The notes: generated from the sequence alone by a model not told the origin. A DNA stretch of 15,725 bases from Lachnospira sp. UBA4346 (GCA_002394205.1 DGTC01000045.1:1-15725), one strand, 5' to 3'. Counted from the stretch's first letter, positions 1 through 9,031 are shown. Program-made: numbers and translations.

Positions 1-1396
1 ATAGCAACACACAGCTCTCCACATGATAAGTATGCCCAAACTGGTCCACCGGCTGCACTTTCTCCACCTGATATCCATGTGCCTGCATATACTTTAAGTC
101 GCGAGATAACGTGGCTGAATCACAGCTGACATAGACCATACGCTTCGGTGCCATCGCTACGATAGTCGCAAGAAGAGACTCTTCACATCCCTTTCTTGGT
201 GGGTCTACGACCACAACATCCGGATGTGTTCCCTCCTGTGCTTCGATATCACCGGTCTGCGCCTTTTCCTTTAACTGTTCATAGAACTGTGGAACAACTT
301 CTTCCGCCTTTCCAACAAAGAATTCTGCGTTGTCAATGCCGTTGCGCTTTGCATTTTCCTTTGCATCTGCAATTGCCTGCGGAACGATTTCTACGCCGTA
401 GACTTTTTTTGCCTGCTTCGCAAGGAAAAGAGAAATTGTACCAATACCACAGTACATATCCCATACTGTTTCTTTTCCTGTCAATCCGGCATATTCTAAT
501 GCCTTTCCATAGAGCTTCTCTGTCTGTCTTGGGTTGACCTGAAAGAATGACAATGGTGAAATCTGATATTTGATATCTCCAATATAATCTGTAATCGAAT
601 CCATTCCCCACAACGTACGATTCTCTGTTCCCAGAATAACATTTGTATCCTTCTGATTGACATTTACCTGAATGGATGTCATTCCTTCAATCTGTCGCAA
701 ACGTTCTACAAGCTGCGCTTCATTCTTCAGACGCTTTCCATTGATAACGATACAGACCATAATCTCGCCAGTATGATATCCGTCACGAATCAAGATATGA
801 CGTACAAGACCGGTCTGTGTCTGCTCATTATAGGGTGGAATATGATTCTCCTGCATATATGTTTTGATAATTGCAAGAATATTTTTATTTTGTGAATTTC
901 CTAACAAACAATCCATCTGGTCGATAATATGATGTGTTCTTCCTGCATAAAACCCCATCACGATATTGCCATCTTTATCTAATCCCACTGGATACTGTGC
1001 TTTGTTTCGATAATGAAATGGTTCATCCATTCCAATAATTGGCTGCATCTCATATGAGGTAATGCCACCAATTCTTGCTAGATTATTGCGTACCAATTCT
1101 TCCTTAAACTGCAACTGTGCCTGATAATCCATTTCCTGAATCTGGCAACCACCGCACTGCTTGGCAACCGGACATGCCGGCTGGATACGGTCTTTTGACG
1201 GTGTAATTACCTGCATCAGTCTGGCATATCCATAACTCTTTTTTGTCTTAATAACCTTGGCTTCAATCACATCTCCAATGATGGCATCTTTGACAAATAA
1301 TGTATATCCGTCTACCTTACCGATGCCTTCTCCATTGGTACTCATATCTTCAATTGTCAGTGTAATTCGATCTTCTTTTTGTAATGCTTTTCCCAT
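1..1396 (-). CDS. rlmD: 23S rRNA (uracil-C5)-methyltransferase, RlmD/RlmCD (RumA) family, 3' end cut by window edge
   Basis: The frame is open from an ATG at 1396 to the window edge, giving about 465 residues, so only the last few are missing. The family transfers a methyl group from S-adenosylmethionine to C5 of specific uridines in 23S rRNA. Seen in the translation: an N-terminal TRAM-like region (about residues 8-65); an iron-sulfur cluster motif with C75, C81 and C84 (CPVAKQCGGC); a motif I (DMYCGIGTISLFLA) that binds SAM, preceded by SFFQVNP; DPPRKG; and the catalytic loop SCDSATLSRDL with nucleophile Cys425. The ribosome binding site AGGAAA lies over the stop codon of the upstream yhaM gene, 9 bases away, so the two are probably one transcript. 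RlmD and the dual-specificity Gram-positive RlmCD cannot be told apart by eye; the family call itself is firm. Confidence 0.95.
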   Translation of the reverse strand, partial: MGKALQKEDRITLTIEDMSTNGEGIGKVDGYTLFVKDAIIGDVIEAKVIKTKKSYGYARLMQVITPSKDRIQPACPVAKQCGGCQIQEMDYQAQLQFKEELVRNNLARIGGITSYEMQPIIGMDEPFHYRNKAQYPVGLDKDGNIVMGFYAGRTHHIIDQMDCLLGNSQNKNILAIIKTYMQENHIPPYNEQTQTGLVRHILIRDGYHTGEIMVCIVINGKRLKNEAQLVERLRQIEGMTSIQVNVNQKDTNVILGTENRTLWGMDSITDYIGDIKYQISPLSFFQVNPRQTEKLYGKALEYAGLTGKETVWDMYCGIGTISLFLAKQAKKVYGVEIVPQAIADAKENAKRNGIDNAEFFVGKAEEVVPQFYEQLKEKAQTGDIEAQEGTHPDVVVVDPPRKGCEESLLATIVAMAPKRMVYVSCDSATLSRDLKYMQAHGYQVEKVQPVDQFGHTYHVESCVLL

Positions 1397-1405
1397 GTGT
1401 GTTTC

Positions 1406-2398
1406 CTATACTAATGTCTTCTTTACGTTGGCATCAAGCCACTTATTATAACCTAACCAGTCGTTGGATTCCTTCGATACGAGTACTTCACGTAATGTCT
1501 CCATCTTCGCATCCATATTATCTGCCATAGACAATGCCAATGCTTCTGCAATTGATGGCTTCTTTGGCGAACCATATTCTAATTCGCCGTGATGAGATAG
1601 AATACAATGTCCAATCTGTGCCGCTAATTCTTCAGGAAATCCGTCAATCGTCTTAATTTTATCCATAATCATCTCATAACCGATAACAATATGTCCGATA
1701 AAATTACCTTCGTTGGTATAGTCATTTCTAGGAAATTCTGAAAGTTCACGAACTTTACCCGCATCGTGCAGCATTGCACACGCAATGAGCAAATCACGAT
1801 TCAGATAATCATAATTATCTGCCATATGTGCACACATTCTTGTAACACTTAAACTGTGCTCTAACAAGCCTCCTGCAAATCCATGATGAACCGTCTTTGC
1901 TGCGGAAACATTCTGAAACTTCTTAATAAATGTTGTATCTTCCACAAAAAACTTCTGTAACAATGCCGCAATATATGGATTCTTCACACTCTTTACAAAG
2001 CCTAAAAGTTCTTCATACATATCTTTGATTGCAAAACGACTGCAAGGTACATAATCAGAAGCAATATATTCTCCCTCCTGTGCCACTCTTGCACGGTCAA
2101 TCTTTAACTGTAAAGATCCGTTATAACTGCTAATCTGACCTGTAACTGCCACATAATCCATCGGAGAAAAATCACCGATTCCACCTGACATTGGGTCCCA
2201 GATTTTCGCATCAATTATTCCTGTCTTATCCTGTAGAATTACATTTTCATATTCTCTTCCTGCTTTTGTAAGTGCTGTTGATTTAGACTTACATAAGTAT
2301 ACATCTGAAATTCTGTCGCCATCCTGAAACTGCTCTATATAACGCATAAATACACTTTGCCTCTCTTTTCTTTTTTCATCTTTCTTCTTTTCTGCCAT
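1406..2398 (-). CDS. yhaM: YhaM-type 3'-5' exoribonuclease (OB fold plus HD domain)
   Basis: A 330-residue protein with an N-terminal OB-fold nucleic-acid-binding domain (about residues 28-108, including LCKSKSTALTKAGREYENVILQDKTG) and a C-terminal HD domain. Likely metal ligands are H181, the H211-D212 pair (AMLHDAGK), H236, H269/H270 and D293. B. subtilis YhaM of this layout degrades RNA and single-stranded DNA from the 3' end, and acts in the cytoplasm. Start choice is uncertain: the first ATG gives a lysine-rich lead-in (MAEKKKDEKRKERQ) with no clear ribosome binding site, whereas Met18 at 2347 begins MRYIEQF, the point where similarity to relatives normally starts, and has AGAGAGG about 12 bases upstream. 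The stop codon TAG is part of the ribosome binding site of rlmD. A good -10 box (2429-2434) upstream suggests the pair has its own promoter. Confidence 0.93.
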   Translation of the reverse strand: MAEKKKDEKRKERQSVFMRYIEQFQDGDRISDVYLCKSKSTALTKAGREYENVILQDKTGIIDAKIWDPMSGGIGDFSPMDYVAVTGQISSYNGSLQLKIDRARVAQEGEYIASDYVPCSRFAIKDMYEELLGFVKSVKNPYIAALLQKFFVEDTTFIKKFQNVSAAKTVHHGFAGGLLEHSLSVTRMCAHMADNYDYLNRDLLIACAMLHDAGKVRELSEFPRNDYTNEGNFIGHIVIGYEMIMDKIKTIDGFPEELAAQIGHCILSHHGELEYGSPKKPSIAEALALSMADNMDAKMETLREVLVSKESNDWLGYNKWLDANVKKTLV

Positions 2399-2428
2399 TT
2401 GTAATTGGTAACACTGCGATAATTCCTT

Positions 2429-2434
2429 ATTATA
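2429..2434 (-). promoter_or_regulatory. -10 box of a probable promoter for yhaM-rlmD
   Basis: On the minus strand the hexamer is TATAAT, an exact sigma-A -10 consensus, 31 bases before the first yhaM ATG. No convincing -35 box lies 16-18 bases upstream, so this is a partial call. If transcription starts about 7 bases further on, the leader to the first ATG is very short, which mildly favours the internal start at 2347. Confidence 0.45.
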
Positions 2435-2500
2435 CAGCGGTTTGAACTGTATCTGTTTGTTTAGAAATACGCACTGGTAACTGCTATGATTCCGACATAC

Positions 2501-3895
2501 TTAACGTACACGCACATTCACTGGAAATTCTAAATCTTTATATCCTTCTTTTCCCTGTCTTTTCACTTTTACAATTACCTGCTGCTTATCGTCATACTTA
2601 TATAGTTTCTCACTAAACGCCTGAATTGTCAAAACCATATTTTCATCTAATCCGACAATAACATCTCCCGGCTGAATTCCTGCTTCATATGCCGGAGATT
2701 CCACCTCTACCTGTGTTACATAAATACCAATCGGAAGGTCATACCGTGTCGCAATTGAACCTGTCACATTCTGACCGTGAATCCCCATATATGTGATTCC
2801 TTTTCCACCGGACAATGCCTCAATCACGCCCTTTACATCTGAGATTCCCAATGCTGTCATTCCTGATATTCCCGGCTGATACGATGCCAGACCGATCAGG
2901 CTTCCCTGACTATTGAAAATGCACGCAAAATCTCCCTCTTCACTGTCAAATCCCATATCAAAAATATCATAAGAGTTATCCAGTCCACTATGTGTAATCA
3001 CTCTTGTAATTGTTCCGTAATCAACAGACTCATTCTTGCCACCGATTCTGCCCACTGCAACAATAATATCTCCTGATTTAACATTATAGGAATTGCCTAG
3101 CTTTGCACTCGATAAACGTGCTCTCTCCACAACCGGAATCGCACTCTCTTTCACGCTAAATAATGCAATTCCTGTCTGTTCATCTTTTCCAATTACCTGT
3201 GCTTCCACTTCAGTCGAACTTCCAAACTGAACAACAATGGAATCTGAATTCTGTACCGCTTCATAACTCGTAAGCATAATATATTCCGTATCTGTATTCT
3301 GTACCGTTCCAACAAATACCCCTACCGTCTGTGTACTGCTCTTGCTGTCCTGAATGAAGTCTTCCATATCCTTCCGGTAAATATCCACAACCAGCGTCGA
3401 TTTCTTTACACTTTCCACAATCTTTTGCAGGGCTTGTGTAAATGACACAACATCCTCTGTCTGTATCAGTTCTACGCCACTTTTTTCTAATTGCAGATTT
3501 TCCTCTAATTTATCACTTGCTGTCGTCGATTCTATTTCTACAGTTTCATTCTCATCATCTGCCGCATCCTGTGGATACTCATCCCGTTCTATAACAAGCG
3601 CTGCCCGTTCATCTTCACGCTGTCTGATATTTTCATAAAGCGTTGGCGTACACAATACCATAACAATACTTGCCATCGCACCAAAGAGTATACCCGAAAC
3701 AATAATTTCAAGTAACCGAAACCATTTATGATATTTAACTGTCAGACGCGGTTCTATTTTTTCCGTATAAAGTGCATAGTTTTCCCCTGACTGTGTATCC
3801 TGTGCCGTATGATTTTTCTGTTTCTGGTTCTTTGTCTTTTTCATCATAGTCACGTTCTTCCCATTCTTTTTATCCCGTATAAGCATATCTTTCAT
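2501..3895 (-). CDS. Membrane-anchored HtrA/DegP-like protein with PDZ domain and degenerate protease triad
   Basis: A 464-residue protein: basic cytoplasmic tail (1-60), one transmembrane segment (about 61-82, LLEIIVSGILFGAMASIVMV), an acidic linker (about 91-145), a trypsin-fold domain (about 150-362) and a PDZ domain (about 368-456, YVTQVEVESPAYEAGIQPGDVIVGLDE). The overall layout is that of S1C (HtrA/DegP) envelope proteases, but alignment by eye to the family motifs puts Glu212 at the His position (LTSYEAV for LTNNHVV), Gly242 at the Asp position (TGIALFSV for TDLAVLKV) and Asp322 at the Ser position (GDFACIF for GNSGGPL). It is therefore probably not a protease and may act as a binding or scaffold protein outside the membrane. 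Start uncertain: AGGGG lies only 3 bases before the first ATG, and Met4, Met17 or Met18 are alternatives. It is divergent from mutS2 and separated from yhaM by about 100 bases. Confidence 0.85.
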   Translation of the reverse strand: MKDMLIRDKKNGKNVTMMKKTKNQKQKNHTAQDTQSGENYALYTEKIEPRLTVKYHKWFRLLEIIVSGILFGAMASIVMVLCTPTLYENIRQREDERAALVIERDEYPQDAADDENETVEIESTTASDKLEENLQLEKSGVELIQTEDVVSFTQALQKIVESVKKSTLVVDIYRKDMEDFIQDSKSSTQTVGVFVGTVQNTDTEYIMLTSYEAVQNSDSIVVQFGSSTEVEAQVIGKDEQTGIALFSVKESAIPVVERARLSSAKLGNSYNVKSGDIIVAVGRIGGKNESVDYGTITRVITHSGLDNSYDIFDMGFDSEEGDFACIFNSQGSLIGLASYQPGISGMTALGISDVKGVIEALSGGKGITYMGIHGQNVTGSIATRYDLPIGIYVTQVEVESPAYEAGIQPGDVIVGLDENMVLTIQAFSEKLYKYDDKQQVIVKVKRQGKEGYKDLEFPVNVRVR

Positions 3896-4040
3896 ACACC
3901 CCTGAATAGATGTGCTTCTTTTACATATGGATTTTAGTATATCGGAAAGTTATGAACATTTTATGACATAGCTGTAAAAAATATATACATATTATGGAAT
4001 TTTCCACCTAAATCGTGTAAAATAAACTATATATAAATTA

Positions 4041-4103
4041 TTGTGATTGATATCGCATACCTGTTGAGGACATCCTCTCTTATATCTGTGAAAATAATCA
4101 CAA
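4041..4103 (+). promoter_or_regulatory. Foldable leader in front of mutS2
   Basis: Nested inverted repeats lie just before the mutS2 ribosome binding site (GGAGG, 4108-4112). TTGTGATT (4041-4048) pairs with AATCACAA (4096-4103); GATAT (4049-4053) pairs with ATATC (4082-4086); GAGG and CCTC (4066-4069, 4074-4077) close an ACAT loop. A competing hairpin, TGTGA (4087-4091) with TCACA (4098-4102), uses the same 3' strand as the outer stem. This could influence translation of mutS2. The DNA here is very AT-rich, so chance pairing is possible, and I could not place a convincing promoter upstream. Confidence 0.3.
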
Positions 4104-4116
4104 ACTTGGAGGCATT

Positions 4117-6489
4117 ATGAATAAAAAGTCTTTTACGACTCTCGAATACGATAAAATTATAGACAAACTTGTTTCTTTTGCGGCTTCACCAGTTGCAAAG
4201 GAACGATTACGCCATTTAACACCGATGACAGATATTTCTGAAATCAATGACGCACTCACGCAAACCAACGACGCTCTTCGCCGTCTTTATGCCAAGGGCA
4301 GTGTGGAATTATCCGGCATCCGTGACATACGTGCTTCTGTGAAGCGTCTTGCTGTCGGCAGTTCATTAAATATCATCGAACTCCTAAACATCAGTTCTTT
4401 GCTTACAACAACTGCGCATGTAAAGCATTATTATGAAGAAAGTGAAGATTCTCTGTCTGAATTATTTACAATGTTAGAGCCTGCCACGCCGCTAAACAAC
4501 GCAATCAAACGCTGTATCATATCTGAAGAAGAAATCAGCGACGATGCAAGTGCGAATCTAAAGTCCATCCGCCGTCAGAAAATGCAGGCAAATGATAAAA
4601 TTCACACAGAATTAAACCGCTTATTAAATTCTTCAAGTGTACGCAACTGCTTGCAGGATTTTGTCATTACAACACGTTCTGGAAGATACTGTCTTCCAGT
4701 CAAGGCAGAGTATAAATCTCAGGTTCCGGGTATGGTTCACGACCAGTCAGCCACAGGTTCTACGCTCTTTATCGAACCTGCTTCTGTTGTAAAGTTAAAC
4801 AACGATATTCGTGAACTTGAATTAAAAGAACAGGCTGAAATCGAAGTAATTCTCGCAACGTTAAGTGTTACAGCTTCCGAATATACTGATATTTTACAGG
4901 CAGATTTTGACATTTTAACAACGCTTGATTTTGTATTTGCAAAGGCACAGTTATCACGCTTCTACAAATGCAGCTGCCCCGTTATGAATACGAATCACTA
5001 TATTAATATCAAAAAAGGCCGTCATCCTCTGATTGAACCACATCAGGTTGTACCAATTGACATCTATCTTGGTAAAGATTTCAACCTACTCATTATTACC
5101 GGTCCAAATACGGGTGGTAAGACTGTTTCCTTAAAGACTGTCGGACTGCTTACGCTTATGGCACAGTCCGGCTTAAATATTCCGGCATTGGAACATTCTG
5201 AAATTGCCGTATTTGATAATATTTTTGCTGATATTGGGGATGAGCAAAGTATTGAACAGAGCCTTAGTACATTCTCTTCTCATATGACAAATACGGTACA
5301 GATTCTCTCAGAAGCCGATGAAAACAGTCTGATTTTATTTGATGAAATCGGTGCCGGTACAGATCCGACAGAAGGTGCTGCGCTTGCCATTTCTATTTTA
5401 AATGACTTACACCGCAGAGGAATTACAACCATGGCAACGACGCATTACAGTGAAATCAAGGTCTATGCATTAACGACAGACGGCGTTGAAAATGCCAGCT
5501 GTGAATTCGACGTTGCTTCCTTACGCCCTACCTACCGTTTGTTAATCGGTATTCCGGGCAAGAGTAACGCTTTTGCAATTTCTAAGAAGCTCGGACTTCC
5601 GCAATATTTAATTGAGGATGCTTCAGCACGTATGGATTCTGAGGATATTCGTTTTGAAGATTTGGTTGCAGACCTTGAAAACAGCAGAATTACCATTGAA
5701 AAGGAACAAGAAGCCATCAATGCTTACAAAGCTGAAATTCAGGAATTAAAGAGTCAGTTACAAAAGAAATCCGAACGATTGGATGCACGTACCGATAAGA
5801 TTATCCGCAAGGCAAATGAAGAGGCTGCTGCAATCTTAAAAGAAGCCAAAGAATTTGCTGATGAAACGATTAAGACTATGAATAAGCACGGTATGACTGT
5901 TAAAGAATTAGAACATCAGCGTTCTGCCGTTCGTGATAAGATGAAAAAGAACCAGTCAAAGCTCACATTGGAAACAAAGCCTTCTCAAAAGGCACATAAA
6001 TCACACAATCTTACTGATTTTACAATTGGTACACATGTGCGTGTCCTAAGTATGAATCTGATTGGTGAAGTCACTTCAAAGCCAAATACAAAGGGCGAAT
6101 TAACCGTCCAAATGGGCAGTTTAAGTACCAAAACAAAAATTACAAACCTAGAAATTCTTGATAATTATCAGGAGCCAAAAGAAAAGTCTGCAACACCGAA
6201 AGGTGCCGGCGGTTCCGGAAAGATTAAGATGCGTAAGTCTTCGAATATTTCACACGAAATCAACTTGTTAGGATTAACTGTGGATGAAGCTGTATCTCGT
6301 CTGGATAAATATTTGGATGATGCCTATCTTTCAGGCATCCCACAGGTGCGTATCGTTCACGGCAAAGGTACCGGTGCTTTAAGAAATGGTGTCACTTCTT
6401 ACCTATATGGTGTACCTTATATTAAGTCTTTCCGTCTCGGCGAAATCGGCGAAGGTGACACTGGCGTTACGATTGTAGATTTTAAATAA
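4117..6489 (+). CDS. mutS2: MutS2 family ATPase with C-terminal Smr domain
   Basis: A 790-residue protein, close to the usual MutS2 length (B. subtilis about 785). It has the MutS-type core and ATPase with Walker A GPNTGGKT (329-336), Walker B LILFDEIGAGTDP (405-417) and the following TTHYSE, then a charged coiled-coil stretch (about 515-615), a KOW-like segment (about 634-680) and a C-terminal Smr nuclease domain (about 712-790) with HGKGTGALR (748-756) and the closing GEGDTGVTIV. MutS2 lacks the mismatch-recognition domain of MutS. In other bacteria it has been linked to suppression of recombination and, in B. subtilis, to rescue of collided ribosomes. The Smr entry motif reads INLLGL rather than the commoner LDxRG. 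The start is fixed by GGAGG 4 bases upstream. It is divergent from the HtrA-like gene and 207 bases before the two-component genes. Confidence 0.97.
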   Translation: MNKKSFTTLEYDKIIDKLVSFAASPVAKERLRHLTPMTDISEINDALTQTNDALRRLYAKGSVELSGIRDIRASVKRLAVGSSLNIIELLNISSLLTTTAHVKHYYEESEDSLSELFTMLEPATPLNNAIKRCIISEEEISDDASANLKSIRRQKMQANDKIHTELNRLLNSSSVRNCLQDFVITTRSGRYCLPVKAEYKSQVPGMVHDQSATGSTLFIEPASVVKLNNDIRELELKEQAEIEVILATLSVTASEYTDILQADFDILTTLDFVFAKAQLSRFYKCSCPVMNTNHYINIKKGRHPLIEPHQVVPIDIYLGKDFNLLIITGPNTGGKTVSLKTVGLLTLMAQSGLNIPALEHSEIAVFDNIFADIGDEQSIEQSLSTFSSHMTNTVQILSEADENSLILFDEIGAGTDPTEGAALAISILNDLHRRGITTMATTHYSEIKVYALTTDGVENASCEFDVASLRPTYRLLIGIPGKSNAFAISKKLGLPQYLIEDASARMDSEDIRFEDLVADLENSRITIEKEQEAINAYKAEIQELKSQLQKKSERLDARTDKIIRKANEEAAAILKEAKEFADETIKTMNKHGMTVKELEHQRSAVRDKMKKNQSKLTLETKPSQKAHKSHNLTDFTIGTHVRVLSMNLIGEVTSKPNTKGELTVQMGSLSTKTKITNLEILDNYQEPKEKSATPKGAGGSGKIKMRKSSNISHEINLLGLTVDEAVSRLDKYLDDAYLSGIPQVRIVHGKGTGALRNGVTSYLYGVPYIKSFRLGEIGEGDTGVTIVDFK

Positions 6490-6587
6490 ACCTTTTCAAA
6501 TAATTGATTGGATACATTTAAAATGAATCCTAAATTATTTCTATATTTATTTCAAACGTTTCTATTTTCAAGCGTTTAGCAGTTTAA

Positions 6588-6616
6588 TTGTTTTAATCAT
6601 TGGAATATTTTATATT
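6588..6616 (+). promoter_or_regulatory. Candidate promoter for the two-component pair
   Basis: TTGTTT (6588-6593) and TATATT (6611-6616) are separated by exactly 17 bases, about 80 bases before the response regulator start. The -35 box is weak and the whole 207-base gap after mutS2 is so AT-rich that matches are easy to find. No clear terminator for mutS2 is visible in the gap, so read-through is also possible. Confidence 0.3.
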
Positions 6617-6696
6617 TTATCAATTTAATTTTTATATTTCATATTTTATATGATTGAACACAAAGGGGAATTATTTTAACAGATTGGAGATTTTCT

Positions 6697-7398
6697 ATGG
6701 CAACAAAACAACGTATTTTAATTGTAGATGATGATGAAAATATCAACGATTTAATTGCACTCTATCTCAACAAAGAGTGTTTCGAAACAAAAAGTGTATA
6801 TGACGGTGAAAGTGCCTTGCACGAACTAACCGTATTTAAACCGAACCTGATTATCCTTGACTTAATGCTGCCGGGAATTGACGGTTATCAGGTATGCAGA
6901 GAAATCCGCAAGACAAACAATGTTCCGATTATTATGTTTTCAGCAAAGGGCGAAACCTTTGATAAAGTCTTAGGCCTTGAACTTGGTGCTGATGATTATA
7001 TGATTAAACCATTTGAAACAAAGGAACTCGTAGCCCGTGTCAAAGCTGTACTTCGTCGCTATCATTTACCGCAATCTATGGGAAATAAAGACAGCGATGC
7101 ACAGTGCGTACAATATCCGGATTTAACAATTAATCTTGGAAATTATTCTGTATTATACAACGAAAAAAATATTGTGATGCCGCCAAAGGAATTGGAGCTT
7201 CTCTATTTTCTTGCTTCTTCACCTAATCAGGTATTTACGAGAGAACAGCTTCTCGACCACATCTGGGGATATGAATATATCGGTGATACACGTACCGTCG
7301 ATGTTCATATCAAACGAATTCGTGAAAAAATCAAAGACCATGACCATTGGGCAATTGAGACTGTTTGGGGCATCGGTTATAAGTTTGTAACACGCTAA
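6697..7398 (+). CDS. OmpR/PhoB-family response regulator
   Basis: A 233-residue two-domain regulator. The receiver domain (about 5-122) has the acidic cluster D11-D13, phosphoacceptor D55 (LIILDLMLPG), the switch residue S82 and conserved K104 (MIKPFE). The winged-helix DNA-binding domain (about 137-233) shows the family features PPKELELLYFLASSPNQVFTR and the recognition region GDTRTVDVHIKRIREKI, ending GIGYKF. It should act in the cytoplasm as a transcription factor phosphorylated by the kinase encoded 18 bases downstream. The ribosome binding site is GGAG at 6686-6689. It resembles WalR/PhoP/ResD-type regulators in general, but no specific orthologue or target can be named from sequence alone. 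Confidence 0.95.
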   Translation: MATKQRILIVDDDENINDLIALYLNKECFETKSVYDGESALHELTVFKPNLIILDLMLPGIDGYQVCREIRKTNNVPIIMFSAKGETFDKVLGLELGADDYMIKPFETKELVARVKAVLRRYHLPQSMGNKDSDAQCVQYPDLTINLGNYSVLYNEKNIVMPPKELELLYFLASSPNQVFTREQLLDHIWGYEYIGDTRTVDVHIKRIREKIKDHDHWAIETVWGIGYKFVTR

Positions 7399-7416
7399 TT
7401 TAAAGGAGCTTTCTAC

Positions 7417-8862
7417 ATGAATTTTAATCTTTTTAAAAAATTCGTATTTCTGTATATTCTCGTCGGCATTGTCAGCTTTTTAGGTGTTACCTTTTTTAGT
7501 TATCAACGGGATTATGACAAAGTCTACGCAGAATATACCGATACACTTTATAAACAGGCGAATGAAATTGCAAACGAATATGCTTCTGACTATTTCAGCA
7601 GTGAACATTTACGAATCATTGAACGCGAATTATCCACAATTGCCACATTGAGCCACTCACGGATTCTGTTTATTAACCCTGACGGTCAGGTCCTGTTAGA
7701 TACCGATTATCCAGCATCTTCTTATGATAAAGAACTGTCGGTACTTTATACGCTTTCTGATTTTGACTACACCTCTTTTGGTACAAGTCATGCGCAGACC
7801 GGTCTGCTTTATGGTATATTCGATACACCGCATATCAGCGTATTTGCTCCGATTACTAATTCCTTCACGACCAAAGGATATGTCGCTGTAAATGTTCCAC
7901 AAAGCGTAATATCACAGCAGGTATACACTGTATTTAATACCAATTATTTTACACTGGGGATTGTTATGTTTTTATCAATCTCTTTCATTTTATTATATGT
8001 CATTCATATTCACCGCCCATTAAAGCACATTGCAAAGGCAATCACTGAATACGGAAAAGGGAATCTTTCCTATAAGATTCAGCCAAAATATAATGATGAA
8101 ATCGGTCGCTTGGCATTGTCTCTCAATTATATGGCAAATAAGCTCAATGAATCCGAACAGTACCAACAGAAGTTCTTATCAAATATTTCTCATGATTTCC
8201 GCTCACCGTTGACTTCCATCAAAGGCTATTTAGAAGCAATGTCCGACGGAACCATTCCACCGGAAATGATGCCTAAATATTTTGATATCCTGCTATTTGA
8301 AACCGACCGCCTAACCAAATTAACCAGCAATATTTTAACATTGAATGAACTTGATCCTAAGACTGTCCAACTCGATATGACAGACTTTGATATCAATGGC
8401 ATCATCAAGCACACAATTGAAACTTTCGAAGGTGCCTGCAAGAAACGGAAAATTCAATTTCAGCTTACTTTTTCTAGTGATGTTCAATATGTCCGTGCAG
8501 ATAAAGGAAAGATTTCACAGGTAATTTACAACCTCATTGATAACGCCATTAAATTCAGTCAGGATAATTCTTTTATCTATATTCAGGTTCGTGATAAAGG
8601 GGAAAAAACCTACATATCCGTTAAAGATAACGGCATCGGTATTCCAAAAGAGAATCTCGATAAAATTTGGGATCGTTTTTATAAATCCGACACTTCTAGA
8701 GGGCGTGATAAAAAAGGCTCCGGACTTGGATTATCCATCACAAGGGAAATTATTCTCTCCCATAAGGAACATATTGATGTTGTTAGTACACCAGGTGTTG
8801 GAACGGAATTTACATTTTCCCTTCCTAAAACAAAGAATGGTAAGAATCTTCCTATTACATAA
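7417..8862 (+). CDS. Membrane sensor histidine kinase, HAMP-HisKA-HATPase
   Basis: A 481-residue kinase, partner of the preceding regulator. Two membrane segments (about 9-28 and 177-197) enclose an extracytoplasmic sensing region of about 150 residues with no motif I recognise. A HAMP linker follows (about 198-248), then the dimerisation domain with phosphoacceptor H259 (SNISHDFRSPLTSIKGYLEAM) and the ATPase domain: N box with N372 and N376 (YNLIDNAIKF), G1 box DNGIGIP (404-410), F box (RFYKSD) and G2 box GSGLGLS (434-440). There is no PAS domain between HAMP and HisKA, which argues against WalK. The ribosome binding site AAAGGAG (7402-7408) is strong. A long hairpin about 95 bases downstream ends the plus-strand block. 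Confidence 0.95.
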   Translation: MNFNLFKKFVFLYILVGIVSFLGVTFFSYQRDYDKVYAEYTDTLYKQANEIANEYASDYFSSEHLRIIERELSTIATLSHSRILFINPDGQVLLDTDYPASSYDKELSVLYTLSDFDYTSFGTSHAQTGLLYGIFDTPHISVFAPITNSFTTKGYVAVNVPQSVISQQVYTVFNTNYFTLGIVMFLSISFILLYVIHIHRPLKHIAKAITEYGKGNLSYKIQPKYNDEIGRLALSLNYMANKLNESEQYQQKFLSNISHDFRSPLTSIKGYLEAMSDGTIPPEMMPKYFDILLFETDRLTKLTSNILTLNELDPKTVQLDMTDFDINGIIKHTIETFEGACKKRKIQFQLTFSSDVQYVRADKGKISQVIYNLIDNAIKFSQDNSFIYIQVRDKGEKTYISVKDNGIGIPKENLDKIWDRFYKSDTSRGRDKKGSGLGLSITREIILSHKEHIDVVSTPGVGTEFTFSLPKTKNGKNLPIT

Positions 8863-8956
8863 GATTAAGACAGACGGATAAAAACAGATTCGATTAGAAT
8901 GAAACTTAAAATCAAACAGAATGAAAGCAAAATCATAATATTTCTTAAAAGAAACA

Positions 8957-9001
8957 AAACAGCTGTATGTATATCATAGCCTGATATACATACAGCTGTT
9001 T
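8957..9001. terminator. Bidirectional intrinsic terminator between kinase gene and trmL
   Basis: A perfect 20-bp stem (8957-8976 with 8982-9001) closes a 5-base loop (TAGCC). On the plus strand it is followed by a pyrimidine-rich, T-rich stretch; on the minus strand it is followed by TTTGTTTC and another T-rich stretch. It sits between the convergent ends of the sensor kinase and trmL genes, as expected of a terminator shared by both directions. Confidence 0.85.
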
Positions 9002-9031
9002 CTTCTGTTTCTTCATTTTGTTTAAATAAAT

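Noticed and set aside
196..537. Plus-strand open frame of 113 codons
   Set aside because: It is antisense to the well-supported rlmD gene, has no ribosome binding site, and its product is low-complexity (Pro, Leu, Arg, Phe) as expected of an antisense shadow.
3995..4006. Palindrome TGGAATTTTCCA between the HtrA-like gene and mutS2
   Set aside because: It could be an operator, but it is short, AT-rich, and not tied to a promoter I can place, so it is not listed as a feature.
6554..6577. AAACG and CGTTT inverted repeat after mutS2 as a terminator
   Set aside because: The stem is only 5 bp with a 14-base loop and no T run follows, so it is not a credible terminator.
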